From Paragorgia papillata (Eukaryota; Cnidaria; Anthozoa; Scleralcyonacea; Coralliidae), in the NCBI GenBank assembly GCA_035771165.1, contig JAWNZC010000234.1:2386001-2450000 (forward strand): a DNA stretch of 64,000 nt, written 5' to 3'. This document shows, piece by piece, positions 1 to 17,045 of the stretch. Every line of letters begins with the position of its first letter. Position 1 is the stretch's first letter. The translations under genes were made by a program, and so were the position numbers. The notes beneath the pieces were generated by a model. That model saw only the letters and a list, made by a program, of their open reading frames with translations, searched no databases and was not told the origin of the DNA.

Positions 1-1
1 G

Positions 2-349
2 CTGCTTCTCAAACATTTTTGGTCTCGATGGAAGGGAGAATACCTGACGTCTCTTCGGGAATTTCACAAAGTGACAGGAAACAACAGCCAAACAATACGC
101 ACTGGTGAGGTGGTCTTGGTTCACCACGACAGTCCGAGAACAAGCTGGAAACTGGCAGTAATTGCAGTTAATGAACCTGAAGAAACACCCGAAGACCAAC
201 CTGAAAAAACACCCGAAGACCAACGTGGAGAAATTGAAAATGAACGTCGGCCTAAGCGAGCAGCAGCTAGAAGAGCATCGAATCGGATATCTACATGGAC
301 GCGAATACTCGGCGCGGCCCCGGAGGATGTCGAGAACTTCCTGTGTTAA
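2..349 (+). CDS. BEL/Pao retrotransposon pol, C-terminal end (partial)
   Basis: The frame is open from base 2 to a TAA at 347-349 and enters from outside the window. Its start reads LLLKHFWSRWKGEYLTSLRE, followed by a GEVVLVHHDSPRTSWKLAVI segment. That is the usual C-terminal domain after the integrase core of BEL/Pao polyproteins (DUF5641-like), where the integrase C-terminus helps handle element DNA. A low-complexity ETPEDQ repeat and an Arg/Ala-rich tail (RRPKRAAARRA) follow, also common at the end of these polyproteins. The last codon overlaps the TGTT start of the 3' LTR. The frame is unbroken across 115 codons, so the copy may be fairly young; its protease, RT and RNase H lie upstream of the window. 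Confidence 0.8.
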   Translation: MLLKHFWSRWKGEYLTSLREFHKVTGNNSQTIRTGEVVLVHHDSPRTSWKLAVIAVNEPEETPEDQPEKTPEDQRGEIENERRPKRAAARRASNRISTWTRILGAAPEDVENFLC

Positions 350-511
350 CATTTATCAGCGGTATTTCAGTTAAAATACGTGGGCTAAGAAGAGAGCTTC
401 TGGACCTCGTCTGACCTCGTGTAATAGTTTTTTGTGTTTGTGTTGAATAAAGTTAAAGTATACCTGTGGAATTCCTCCTTTTTATACTATCGAACCCCGC
501 TATTCTTTACA
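344..511 (+). repeat. 3' LTR of the BEL/Pao element
   Basis: The sequence starts TGTTAAC directly at the end of the pol frame and ends TTTACA about 168 bp later. It has an AATAAA polyadenylation signal near 447. TG...CA ends and a short LTR fit the BEL family. The matching 5' LTR lies outside the window, so the borders are inferred. Confidence 0.6.
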
Positions 512-560
512 CACCCATCCAAGTACTAACGCCATCCAATCAAGCTTAACTTTGGATCAC
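512..560 (-). repeat. 5S rRNA-like fragment (5S-derived SINE head)
   Basis: The minus strand reads GTTAAGC, then a short spacer and TTAGTACTTGGATGGGTG, which resembles the internal promoter part of 5S rRNA. A second, longer 5S-like stretch is at 49818-49902. It directly abuts the BEL LTR and is too short to be a functional 5S gene. Confidence 0.5.
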
Positions 561-1918
561 AGCTGTGGTCAGGCAACTCTTCTGTCTCTTCACCACCCAT
601 GCTTCCCATATGGTCATATAGGTATAGTACCAGTTTAAAACTGGTGTAAAATGTATAAATCAGCAACTAATGTTTACCCCATATACCAATGTATATTACT
701 TGTAGATACAAATTAAAAAAACAACAATGCCTTGTAGTACATTGTACAGCTATAAGAATATTATGTCACATATAACATATATAAAAAGTAATAAACACAG
801 TGTCAACAGCCATAAGACAATATATATTTTTGTTAAAAATATGAGATACATACATGTTGATATAAACTTGGTCAGTCACTCAGCTATTAAATTATGAATA
901 TTTGAGGTGATTGAAAGATGTAGACAATTATTTATTATTCAAATAGCCATCGTTTATACGTTCCAATGATACTTCTTGAAGTCATATCCAGTGTCCATAT
1001 GACGATATACAATAAATATTTAATTATTTTACATACAAGTACGGAAAACTATGAAATCTGAAAAGTGAACTCGTCATGAAGAACGGCCACGATGCATGGG
1101 CCACGATGAATCTGTTATCTGCCACACTTTAAACTCGAACCAGAGTTCCAAAAATACCACAAAGGCAAGTAAGTATTTCTTGTCTCCTTGAAATGACTTT
1201 TGCAAAGGAATAACTCTCAATTTCTCAGATTAAGTCCCAATAAACACGTTATTTCGCTTCACTCCTTCTCGAAAACAAGCCATATTACATGAAGACCCAA
1301 TCTCGTCCCCAGAGCCTGCGGTCCGCGATGGGAGAATGGGTGTGAAATTCTCTGCGCAGCGCAGGAGGCGTCAACGCGTTAAGCCAATTAGAGTCGATTT
1401 TCAAATGGATTGTCCCAGAGCCATTCGCTTGCCGCGCGCGTATGGGTCTGGGTACGAGATTGGAATACCCTGTGCTATACTCAGGCACCAGGGGCGTTAG
1501 AAGCGGGGGGGGCCTGGGCACCCCCATTTTTTTGGTGGAGCGGCCAGAATATGTTTGCCCCCCCCCCCCTTCCCCACACTTTTTAACAAGGCCAGTAATA
1601 AAGTTATGATTAACAAAATCACTAACCCTAGCTAACCCACGACTTTGAATAAAGATTTAATAAAGAAATTTGAATGCAGATATTCAATGTCCGGAAAAGT
1701 GTTGTCTTTTGAGTATTTTATGACGTTTTTGGTCCTTTAGAATTCTGTAAATCCTTGTCCTAAAATGCAGGAAATGGCAATTCAGAGACTCTAGATTTCA
1801 AAATTTCCCAGGGGAGCATGCTCCCGATTCCCCTAAAAATTTTGGGCCTCCCCCCCACTTTTAGTGTCGCTCCGACGCGGTATATAACTGGGCTAGCCCA
1901 CCTCATATGAACAGCCCC
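561..1918. other. No gene seen; AT-rich intergenic DNA
   Basis: No credible coding signal. The interval 1490-1880 has G/C-homopolymer-flanked dispersed sequence resembling the CAGGGGCGG-type repeats at 43390 and 61025. The rest is AT-rich and unassigned. Confidence 0.4.
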
Positions 1919-2209
1919 TTAAGCCTGGTTTCCATTCAGTGCTTTTTATCGCGCGATCGGCAATCCGCATTTTGGGATCGCTTTCTTTTGTCTTCTGGGC
2001 TCTCGACTGGATCCGTTCCACCCGAGGGCTCATGACTAGAAAGCGATCGCAAAAAATCGTTCGCTCGACAAAAAAAGCTGAATGGAAATCAGCCTTTAAG
2101 CTGGATTTGACTTGGCGAAAAATGTCGCGTCAGGTGGAACTAATTAGCTAAGACAAAAGCAAAAGGTCGCTTCGCTCGAAAAATATCGCCTAGTGGAAAA
2201 CAGCCTTAA
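1919..2209. repeat. Foldback MITE
   Basis: The left end TTAAGCCTGGTTTCCATTCA is matched in inverted orientation at the right end (GGAAAACAGCCTTAA). Both arms carry degenerate ATCGC motifs. It is about 290 bp and non-coding. Confidence 0.55.
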
Positions 2210-2798
2210 CTCGTGAATACTGCGGGATGAGGGACGTTTAGAACTATGAGGATGAGGGAAAAACGTCTCGCTTGTCAATCTTGAACTCTTGAAACAAAGG
2301 ATTTAGAGGTGACCATGTAATTACCACAAATTTCTCGCTTACAATAACAATATAAAATGTCACCAATAACACCATGCAATAAACATTCTTATTATATGGC
2401 TGGGCTTGTTTTTCGGGTCATTACGCCAAACGGCGCGCGCTGATTGGTTGCTGAGAGGTCCGGAAAAAGCCGTAATGCCCTCTCGGCACTGTGAGAAGGC
2501 ATTACGTCCTTTTTAATGACCTGCAAGTTTTGGCGGGAAAATTACTGAGTTGATTTGAATGAAAATAAAAGCGAATTACATATATTCGTTGGAAAATTTT
2601 GAACAATAATACGTCCTGAAACATCAGTGTTTCTTTTTATATTAAACTTCTTATTTAAAAGCGCGAAAAATAAAAGCCTGTAAGTAAACATGAAGTGAAA
2701 CGAACAAGCTCAAAAGTAAGAACTAAGGTGAACAGCGACACCTGATCAAAACAAACGTAGAACTAAAAACAGATAAGAAAACAAACCAAAAGCCATAT

Positions 2799-2936
2799 AA
2801 TAAAAGGCTTATTAACCTCGTTTTCTCGGTCTGTACGGGAAAGTATTTGCCCTCGGTTTCTCTCGCACAAACCTCAGGCAAATACTCTCCCGTACCGACC
2901 TCGAACTCGGTTAATAAGCCTTTAATAATTTCACAA
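2799..2936. repeat. Short foldback repeat
   Basis: AAAGGCTTATTAACC at the left pairs with GGTTAATAAGCCTTT at the right. Internally CGGTCTGTACGGGA pairs with CCCGTACCG. This is a hairpin-forming element of about 138 bp. A looser relative with the CGGTCTGTAC motif is at 49013-49175. Confidence 0.5.
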
Positions 2937-3290
2937 CCAGTAATTAACCAATAGTTACATACATGGCAAAAAAATTAAATTTAGAGATTTTTTCCCCTCC
3001 TGACACTATTGAGACAAAAGCATAATGATTTCACAAAAGCTTTTTTTAAAAATATATAGGATTTTAAGAGAAAAAGTAGAAAAATAAAATAATTTCTAAT
3101 ATAGAGTAGGTAAGGGTAAAAAAGTAAAGGACATTGGCAATAAAAATTAAGTTTGTCAAATTTGAAAGAACTCGTGTCGAAGAGTGTGTGAAGAGTTTAG
3201 TGTGTGAAGAGTTTAGTGTCACAAGGCATTTTTTTGTTTCAAGTTATTTCGTTAAACAAACTTAGAGATATAACTGATTTTGCTAGGTGT

Positions 3291-3904
3291 CAATCTCATT
3301 CCCAGAGCTCACGTTCCCCACCCGCGAAATGAGAGACTCTGGGATAATCCGTTTCACATCGATATTTCATTGGGGACTTTAAAATTTACGACGCGTCTAG
3401 TTCGACGACGCGGCCTTAAAAAAGTTAAAAAGCAATGCATTTAAAAGAAAACATGGTAAATTAACTGCCGTATTTCATGTTTGAGCTTGTTTAAGGACTT
3501 TCAAGTCGCTCCAGTTCTTGCTAAAACGGCTGTAGTGTCTGAGCTGAAGTCAACGTTAAGAAACAGCTCTCACGTCTCTGCGCGTTCGCGTCGTTCTGAA
3601 AACGTGAAAATGCTGAGAGTGGCGGTTGTTCCCAAAACGAGGATGGTATTGATATATACTCTTGGGATTACAAATTATTCATTCAACTTTGTTTTCATTA
3701 AGAATTATTTTGATTGTAAGGCGCGTCGTCGAGCTTGCCACGTCGTGGATCTTAAAATCCTTATTGGCTGATGAACACAGTGAACCCTATATAACTCTTC
3801 TTCCGGATAACAAGAATCCTGTGATGGCGTGAACGGATTATCCCAGAGCCTTTCGTTTCCCGCCCGCTGGGTAAGGGGAACGTGGGCTCTGGAAACGAGC
3901 TTGG
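3291..3904. repeat. MITE with ~65 bp TIRs (family A)
   Basis: The left end CAATCTCATTCCCAGAGC, then ACGTTCCCCACCCG and GGGATAATCCGTTT, is repeated inverted at the right end (about 3835-3904). A shorter copy is at 40584-41010. No transposase is encoded. Confidence 0.65.
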
Positions 3905-3905
3905 C

Positions 3906-4214
3906 TAGAAATACAACCAGAAGTCCAACTCGAGTGACAACTTGTCCGCATTTCCGACGCCATCCTACGCGATCCTATGCAATGTCCTACGCCATCCTAC
4001 GCAATCCTGGCAAGTTCCCCCGGCAGTTTTAACCTTCTTTTGAAGCTCCAAACTGCCGGGGGAACTTGCCAGGATTGCGTAGGATGGCGTAGGACATTGC
4101 GTAGGATCGCGTCGGATGGCGAGGAATCAAGATGCGCGAGGCGACATGCGCGAGGATATAAACTTCAAAGGTTCCGACACGAGTTGAACTTCTGGTTGTA
4201 TTTCTATTCTGTGA
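3906..4214. repeat. Foldback element, family B, copy 1
   Basis: This is a near-perfect hairpin of about 300 bp. It opens TAGAAATACAACCAGAAGT and closes with the inverse. The inner arms carry repeats of CCTACGCNATCC, meeting at a short loop near 4035. It abuts the family A MITE. Copy 2 is at 11301-11602, and a lone TIR-like stretch is at 48248-48272. Confidence 0.7.
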
Positions 4215-4776
4215 CCATGCTGCTGACGTCAGAGATCATCTAATTAGTAATTTACATATCAAACAAACTGGAATATCTTGAAAACGAAGGAAGTAACAAA
4301 AAAGTTCTAAAACATCTTCTATTACAATTTTACGAGTTCTTTCAAATTAGACAAACTTAATTTTTATTGCTAATTATGTCCTTGATGCTTATAAATCCAA
4401 ATATGATATTACTGCATATGGATTCTATTGAATATTTAAGAAATAGCTCATGGTTTAGCGTGCTCCATCGAGTTATGGATGCACGCGGAAAATTCGTAGC
4501 CAAGTCTTTTTTGTTCACTAAAATCCAACCAAAAGGACAGTTTAAACTCGGTAACTCAGACCCAGTTTATGTCTTCTGGGTCGTTGTTCTTTATTACTCA
4601 ATACAATTGAATGACTCGGTATTTTGATAATTTAAAAGGCCGTAAAAAGTCAATTTAAAACTCAGTTTTGTTTTGAAATTTTTTCCCGCGCGTTTTTGCC
4701 GTGCTCCATCGAGTTATGGAGCACGCACGACAGCCAATCAAAAACGTTGCTATATCAAAGCTATGTTATAAGTATA

Positions 4777-5123
4777 GTTGAATGCCAAAATAGTTTTTGA
4801 TTTAAACTTTCATTTGTTGTTATATTGAGGTTTGTATTTCCAAAATGGTAATGAGGATGACGTCTATGTAGGCATAATTTGCATATACAATGTTCTGTTA
4901 AAGGCGAAATATTACCCACTTCACATGTTAATGGAATACTTGAATAGTATATTCTATATTTTATCATTTTTTTCACTAGAATCTTTAAGCGGTTTATCAT
5001 AAGAAAAGAAAAAAATACACACAAATGCCCATATTGACGTCATCCTCATTAACATTTTGGAGATACAAACCTCAATATAACAACAAATAAAAGTTCAAGT
5101 CAGAAAATATTTTGGCATTCAAC
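4777..5123. repeat. Foldback MITE with TA target duplication
   Basis: Arms of about 90 bp begin GTTGAATGCCAAAATA and end with its inverse. TA dinucleotides at 4775-4776 and 5124-5125 flank it, which suits a Tc1/mariner-type target. No ORF of note inside. Confidence 0.65.
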
Positions 5124-5319
5124 TATTCACTTTATATAGAATCTATATCAGTAATATCTTATTTGAGTTTATAGGCACTTTAAATGCAAAAATCATTAGA
5201 AAAAGATCTGTCCCAATGAAAAAAAAAATTTTGCCCTTGAGCTTCCTGCTTCGTAACAATTCTAGACCCATCCACATTATATTGTTGTTTGCACAAAATC
5301 TAAAACATTTCTCCGTGGT

Positions 5320-12009
<6,690 letters not shown>

Positions 12010-12465
12010 CTGAAAGGAAAACCCCAAATACATGTAAAATTAATAATGTAATATCAGTAGCGGATTATCTATAGGCCAAAGGGAGCATTTGCCCCCCAGA
12101 TTTTGACCGGCCCAAAAAGACGAGTGAATAAAAATGTATTCAGTTTCTCTTTTTTACAAACGAATGGTGAATACTTGAGTATAAACACGAATACTGTTAT
12201 CAACTTATCATGCGATGGAGGACCTGTGCAAAGTATACTGAACGTTCTTATCTATTGTCGTAGAATCCCGAAAGTAGCAGCCTCCCGAAACTGCTGTGAT
12301 CGGGCCTAAAATATTCTTTGCCCCTTAAATAGATGTTTGCCTATGATAAATTGTACTTAATAATGTAGTGCATGTGGTATCTTTATGCTTGCCTGTATAT
12401 TATAAAACTGTGGAGATCAGTTGTGGACATAAGTTCAAGTCAACATATTATCGTTGTCCTTCTGG

Positions 12466-13530
12466 CTCTTGTCGTTCTTCTGGTCCTTCTGGTAGGACCC
12501 ACGAGAACCAGAAGAACAACGAGAACCACAAGAACCACAAGAGCCAGAAGAACCACAAGAACTACAAGAACTACAAGCACCAGAAGAGAACCACGAGAAC
12601 CAGAACCACAAGAACCATTGTAGTTCTTCTGGTTCCGCTTCTGGTTCTTGTAGATCTTGTGGTTCCGCTGGTTCCCTTGGTTCTTGTGGTTCTTGTAGTT
12701 ATTGTGGTTCTTGTGGTTCTCGTGGTTCTCGTGGTTCTTGTAGTTCTTCTGGTTCTTCTGGTTCTTGTGGTTCTCGTGGTTCTCGTGGTTCTTGTGGTTC
12801 TTGTGGTTCTCGTGGTTCTTCTGGTTCTTGTAGTTCTCGTGGTTCTCGTGGTTCTTCTGGTTCTTCTGGTTCTTCTGGTTGTCGTGGTTCTCATGCTTCT
12901 CGTGGTTCTTGTGGTTCTCGTGGTTCTCATGCTTCTCGTGGTTCTTGTGGTTCTTGTGGTTCTCGTGGTTCTTGTGGTTCTTGTGGTTCTCGTGGTTCTT
13001 CTGGTTATTGTGGTTCTCGTGGTTCTTGTGGTTCTTCTGGTTCTTCTGGTTTTCGTGGTTCTCGTAGTTCTTCTGGTTCTCGTGGTTCTTGTGGTTCTTG
13101 TGGCTCTTGTGGTTCTCGTGGTTCTTCTGGTTCTTCTGGTTCTCGTGGCTTCTGGTTCTCCTGGTTCTTCTGGTTCTTGTGGTTGTCTTGTGGTTCTTGT
13201 GGTTCTTGTGGTTCTTGTGGTTCTTGTGGTTCTCGTGGTTCTTCTGGTTCTTCTGGTTCTCGTGGCTTCTGGTTCTCCTGGTTCTTCAGGTTCTTGTGGT
13301 TCTCGTAGTTCTTGTGGTTCTCGTGGTTCTTCTGGTTCTTGTGGTTCTCGTGGGTCTTGTGGATCTTCTGGTTCAGTTGTAGTTCTTCTGGTTCCTCTGG
13401 TTCTTCTAGTTCTTGTAGTTCTTCTGGTAATTCTTGTACTTCTTCTGGTTCTTGTAGTTCTTCTGGTTCTTGTAGTTCTTCTGGTTCTTGTTGTTCTTCT
13501 GGTTCTTGTTGTTCTTCTAGTTCAAATACC
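12466..13530. repeat. GGTTCTTGTGGTTCT-type minisatellite with strand switch
   Basis: Imperfect 9- to 12-bp units of GGTTCTTSTGGTTCT make up 12620-13530. The stretch 12490-12617 holds the same unit in the opposite orientation (AGAACCACAAGAACC), so the array inverts at about 12618. Several long ORFs on both strands (for example 12368-13663) are by-products of the repeat. Confidence 0.9.
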
Positions 13531-14210
13531 TAAAAAGACAATGTCCGGCTTCTTCGCGTGTCTCCCACGAATGGGGAGAGTTTTCCGCTTTCCAAGAACG
13601 AGATTACTTTCCAACGGACTCCAAAATTTAATATCAGATTTCAAAATGCTGTTTATACGTTGATCCGCCGTATTTGACTTCGGTATACGTATACTAATCC
13701 GTTATATTGATTTTACTACGATTTCTTTATGAACAAACAACCTATTGTACTAATAAAAATTCGATTTACTTTTTACTGACAAACATCCTTCGCTAATGAA
13801 CGTTAACGTTAGGGCTCTCGGTGGTGGGAAGGAAGTTACCGCACGACACTAAGAACGTCTGTGAAGGAGGCTAACTCATTTTATAAATACATAATTTACC
13901 GTGCATAACACGCACGGTCTAGGCACGGTTTCCCTACGTTTTTCTGCCATTCCAGCACGACCGGCTTATGTTCAAACAGGCAAGGTCACCTTAAACAATG
14001 GCACGGCAGACTGTGCTGGGAAGCATGGATTTCGTAATGCACCGTACCAAGCGCGCACAGTCAGTCAACTCAACTTAATGCAAAGCGGACGTAATGGAAA
14101 ACAGTCTTTAGGCCAATAGTACACGGCTACGCAATCTCGTTAAAAAAAAAATAGTACTGCTTCGCAGTAATCCGATACAACACACGATCGGAAATTGCGG
14201 CTGTCGACTG
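13531..14210. other. No gene seen
   Basis: Mixed-composition DNA without supported coding or RNA features. It separates the minisatellite from the dispersed repeat that adjoins the Polinton. Confidence 0.4.
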
Positions 14211-14640
14211 GAACCTAATCCAGGCTGACCTGGATTAGCTACGCATGCACAGAACTAATATCTTGCGTGTAAACGTCGTCAATACACGCGAAACCAAGCG
14301 AGGCTGGCGCGAGATGAATAAGGAGCGATAAAATTAGGAAGATAAAGGAAAATAATGGTTTCCGTTGAAGAGGATAATGCGGATATTGTAGGATATCAAG
14401 CATTTGTGACTTGAAATCAAATATGTACCCAATTGACCTTTAAAACGGATTTTAAAATTCGAAACAGTCGTGAAAAGTATACTTGACGACTGACGAAGTG
14501 ACGAGTTGACATAAAACAAACCCAATCAACCATGGAGTCAGAGTGTGAATAAATATCTCATTATCAGATAACTTTGATTGATTTTTTCTTTGTCCTGATT
14601 TTGTTTTTGCTATATATGGAAAGTTCACTTGTTATTGCTT

Positions 14641-14679
<39 letters not shown>

Positions 14680-14767
14680 AGAATTTAGTAAATTTCATCA
14701 AGCTTCGGCCGATAACTCATTTGAGCCAGCACGCACGTGACCTGCGAACTGCCCCATGAAAGTGGCC
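14211..14767. repeat. Dispersed repeat, copy 1 (at Polinton insertion site)
   Basis: About 550 bp is repeated in inverted orientation around 46240-46920. Shared tracts include TCTTGCGTGTAAACGTCGTC, AAGCGAGGCTGGCGCGAGAT and ATCAAGCATTTG. A (TG)n run at 14645-14678 corresponds to the CA run in the other copy. The Polinton integrated at its edge. Confidence 0.65.
14762..14767. repeat. Left 6-bp target-site duplication of the Polinton
   Basis: GTGGCC directly precedes the left TIR and is repeated exactly at 25852-25857, after the right TIR. Six base pairs is the known target duplication of Polinton/Maverick elements. Confidence 0.9.
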
Positions 14768-14898
14768 AGTAGTAGAGAGCGGGGCTTAATGGACCCGTTT
14801 TATGCAGGAATAGCTCATTAGCATGTTGTGTTAGCCCTTAATAATTCATGAGTTATGAATAATCAATGAACTATGAATAATCAATGAGTCGGATTTTT

Positions 14899-14998
14899 CC
14901 GATAAAACGCCGAAGCATTTCCGATTCCGATAAAACGCCGAAGCATTTCCGATTCCGATAAAACGCCGAAGCATTTCCGATTCCGATAAAACGCCGAG
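14899..14998. repeat. 28-bp tandem iterons in the left TIR
   Basis: About 3.6 copies of a 28-bp unit containing GATAAAACGCCGAAGCATTT, directly upstream of the TIR gene. Just before them TATGAATAATCAATGA occurs twice in tandem. The same arrangement is mirrored at about 25620-25720. The position, about 30 bp before the ATG, suits a promoter or protein-binding array, but this is an inference. Confidence 0.8.
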
Positions 14999-15029
14999 TG
15001 CTTGTTAAGATTACGTCATTTTAAACACG

Positions 15030-15395
15030 ATGGCCGAACAAACAATTTGGGCTGAATTGCGGGAAAACAATATCGATATAGAAAAAGATACGTTATGTTT
15101 TTACATGAATAGATGCCTTAGAGAGCATGGTGAATTGTATGAGAGCATTATCGACCAAATTAACAGAGATAACTTGCCGAGTAGCTTGTATACTATTTAT
15201 CAAGAGATGGATCTTGTGAATTTCGGTAGAATTATTGCTTATTTGACTCTAGTGTTGAAAGTGAGCGATTATTGCGACACCGAAACACTTCGCCAAGCCA
15301 TTAAAAGAACTGCCAAAGATTTTAGGCGAATTGACTTGCAGAAATACGAAATAAAACACTCGTGGATACAAAGGTTGATTAGATTCCTAACGTAA
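15030..15395 (+). CDS. Bcl-2-like protein encoded in left TIR
   Basis: The 121-aa protein is all-helical in character. It has a BH3-like stretch (L30-R-E-H-G-E35), a BH1-like core NFGRIIAYL at 64-72 (compare the family signature NWGR), and a BH2-like W112-I-Q near the C-terminus. Order and spacing match Bcl-2 folds, in which BH1 and BH2 frame the groove that binds BH3 helices of death effectors. No obvious C-terminal membrane anchor is present. Viral Bcl-2 homologues that delay apoptosis are known in adenoviruses, herpesviruses and poxviruses, so a similar role is plausible. The identical protein is encoded in the right TIR. The iteron array ends about 30 bp upstream. The assignment rests on motif pattern only; a structure prediction is the decisive test. 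Confidence 0.72.
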   Translation: MAEQTIWAELRENNIDIEKDTLCFYMNRCLREHGELYESIIDQINRDNLPSSLYTIYQEMDLVNFGRIIAYLTLVLKVSDYCDTETLRQAIKRTAKDFRRIDLQKYEIKHSWIQRLIRFLT

Positions 15396-15518
15396 CTGTT
15401 GTGAGGGATGTTAGAGCCTTGCTAAGGCGAATTTGAATATTACTCGACAAGTTTGGCCTAAAAGTCATTAAAAATCGATTAAACGAAGTCATTAATATTA
15501 GGAAATGGTAAATACAGG

Positions 15519-15627
15519 AATAAAAGAACGCAGAAACGGGCGAATCCTTTACAAGCTATGAAGAATATCTTTTTCAAAAATCTGTCGATGCATTGACTGA
15601 AGACATAGAAAAACTGAACATTTGCTG
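15519..15627 (+). pseudogene. Truncated ORF remnant at inner edge of left TIR
   Basis: The frame ending in TGA at 15625-15627 reads about 33 residues including SYEEYLFQKSVDALTEDIEK. It has no ATG and a stop just upstream, at the TIR border. It looks like the tail of a gene whose body was lost when the TIR boundary moved or the interior was deleted. The gene family is not recognised. GATGCATTGACTGAAGACAT recurs at about 15677, a short direct repeat. Confidence 0.45.
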
Positions 15628-15801
15628 ATCATTCAAACTTTAAAAAAACTGTTTTTAATCTGTATATTTATACATTTGATGCATTGACTGAAGACATGTA
15701 TAGTTTTGTATTCTAATTTAATATGTAATAAATATGTTTGCATTTATATCGTGTCGTTGACTTTTCTTTGTTCATTTACTTCTAACCTTTGTCGCGTGAA
15801 C

Positions 15802-16008
15802 ATGACTTGCTGTGGAGGTTTACCACAAATAGCCCTTCGTAATATTTTTCGAAAGATTCGCTGTATATCAGCGTGCTGTGGGGGGAAAATTGTGATACAG
15901 GCATCCGAATTAGATGGCGGAACAGTACCTTCACGATCTGTATTACAAGCCAAAAAGTCCGGCAAGTTTTGGCGGCGTAGATGCCTTATACCGTGTCGTA
16001 AGAAGTGA
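15802..16008 (+). CDS. Small cysteine-rich protein with paired CCGG motifs (tentative)
   Basis: From the ATG at 15802 the product begins MTCCGGLPQIALRNIFRKIR and then has SACCGG at about residues 29-34. The N-terminal part is basic and cysteine-paired. Its C-terminal half overlaps the integrase gene, whose ATG is at 15914 in another frame. Small proteins with a CCGG-type motif near the capsid/integrase block seem familiar from cnidarian Polintons, but I know no name or function. The overlapped half may be meaningless. Confidence 0.4.
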   Translation: MTCCGGLPQIALRNIFRKIRCISACCGGKIVIQASELDGGTVPSRSVLQAKKSGKFWRRRCLIPCRKK

Positions 16009-16996
16009 CGGTAAATTCCAGATATCCCGAAACAAGATAAAAACATGGCTTAGACAGCAAGATACCTATACTTTGCATAAACCCGTACGACATAATTTTA
16101 AGCGAAATCGTGTTATTGTTGGAGCGATGGACGAGGAGTGGGAGGCTGATCTAGTAATTATGGATTCGCTTAGTAAAACAAATAATGGTTATAAATACCT
16201 TTTAACTGTTATTGATGTACTGTCCAAATTTGCGTGGGTGGAACCATTAAAAACAAAGACTGCAGAGAGTTTGGTTAAAGCCTTTGAAAAGATACTAAAG
16301 AAAGGAAGGAAGCCTGAAACAATCCATACCGATAAAGGAACTGAATTTACCAACAAACGCTTTCAAAAGTTATTGAAGGACAAACATATTCGATTTTTTA
16401 CAACACACAACGATACCAAGGCATCCATCGTTGAACGATTTAACCGAACGTTAAAGGGGAAAATGTGGAAATATTTTACAGCAAAGAATACGTTAAAATA
16501 TACCGATGTACTACAAAAATTAGTATATTCCTACAACCATTCGAGACACCGTAGTATTGGGATGAGACCAGTTGATGTTAATCGAGAAAACGAGAGTATT
16601 GTGTGGCAAAAACTGTATGGTGATGAGTCCAGCAAACCCATCAAATATAAATTCAGCATTGGTGACCAAGTTCGGATTAGCAAAGCAAGACGTACATTCA
16701 AGAAAGGCTACTTACCTAACTGGACCGAAGAGGTGTTCATCATCACGAAGCGAGTACCCAGACGACCGCCAGTGTACAAGATTGCCGATTATCACAGAGA
16801 AGAGTTACAAGGAACATTTTACGAACAGGAATTGCAAAGAGTTACAAAGACAGATAGTGACTTTTATAGAATAGAAAGAGTAATTAAGTCACGCATGCAT
16901 GGTAAACGTAAAGAGTATCTTGTAAAATGGTTAGGTTATCCAGAAGCTTTTAATTCCTGGGTTCCACTCGATAATGTAAAAGATTTAACGAAATAA
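15914..16996 (+). CDS. Polinton integrase (RVE core plus chromodomain)
   Basis: A 360-aa DDE integrase that would insert the linear element DNA into the host genome and make the 6-bp duplication. The catalytic acids are visible as D79 (WEADL), D140 (HTDKGTEF) and E174 (VERFNR). The N-terminal part is short and lacks a clear HHCC zinc finger. Around 245-310 lies an SH3-like basic segment (FSIGDQVRISKARR...PNW). Residues about 317-356 form a chromodomain (YRIERVIKSR, then EYLVKWLGYPEAFNSWVPLDN) that may guide insertion to methylated-histone chromatin. It is followed after 49 bp by the penton-like gene. The frame is intact, so the enzyme may be active. Confidence 0.96.
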   Translation: MAEQYLHDLYYKPKSPASFGGVDALYRVVRSDGKFQISRNKIKTWLRQQDTYTLHKPVRHNFKRNRVIVGAMDEEWEADLVIMDSLSKTNNGYKYLLTVIDVLSKFAWVEPLKTKTAESLVKAFEKILKKGRKPETIHTDKGTEFTNKRFQKLLKDKHIRFFTTHNDTKASIVERFNRTLKGKMWKYFTAKNTLKYTDVLQKLVYSYNHSRHRSIGMRPVDVNRENESIVWQKLYGDESSKPIKYKFSIGDQVRISKARRTFKKGYLPNWTEEVFIITKRVPRRPPVYKIADYHREELQGTFYEQELQRVTKTDSDFYRIERVIKSRMHGKRKEYLVKWLGYPEAFNSWVPLDNVKDLTK

Positions 16997-17045
16997 AAAT
17001 GTGTGTACCTTACAATTTGTGTTCATTTGTGTATTGTTCTTCGAC

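Larger units (their letters stand above)
14768..15518 (+). repeat. Left terminal inverted repeat
   Basis: About 751 bp matches the reverse complement of 25096-25851. The few visible differences include one missing AGT at the tip, A/G at about 14865, and small changes near 15415 and 15450. Similarity stops after AATACAGG at 15518. It contains a tandem iteron block and the whole Bcl-2-like gene. Confidence 0.92.

Noticed and set aside
12368..13663. 431-aa Val/Leu-rich ORF resembling a membrane protein
   Set aside because: Hydrophobicity comes from GTTCTTGTG repeats; the opposite strand and other frames are open too.
15744..16046. 100-aa minus-strand ORF at the integrase start
   Set aside because: Antisense to the integrase and CCGG ORF, with no recognised motif.
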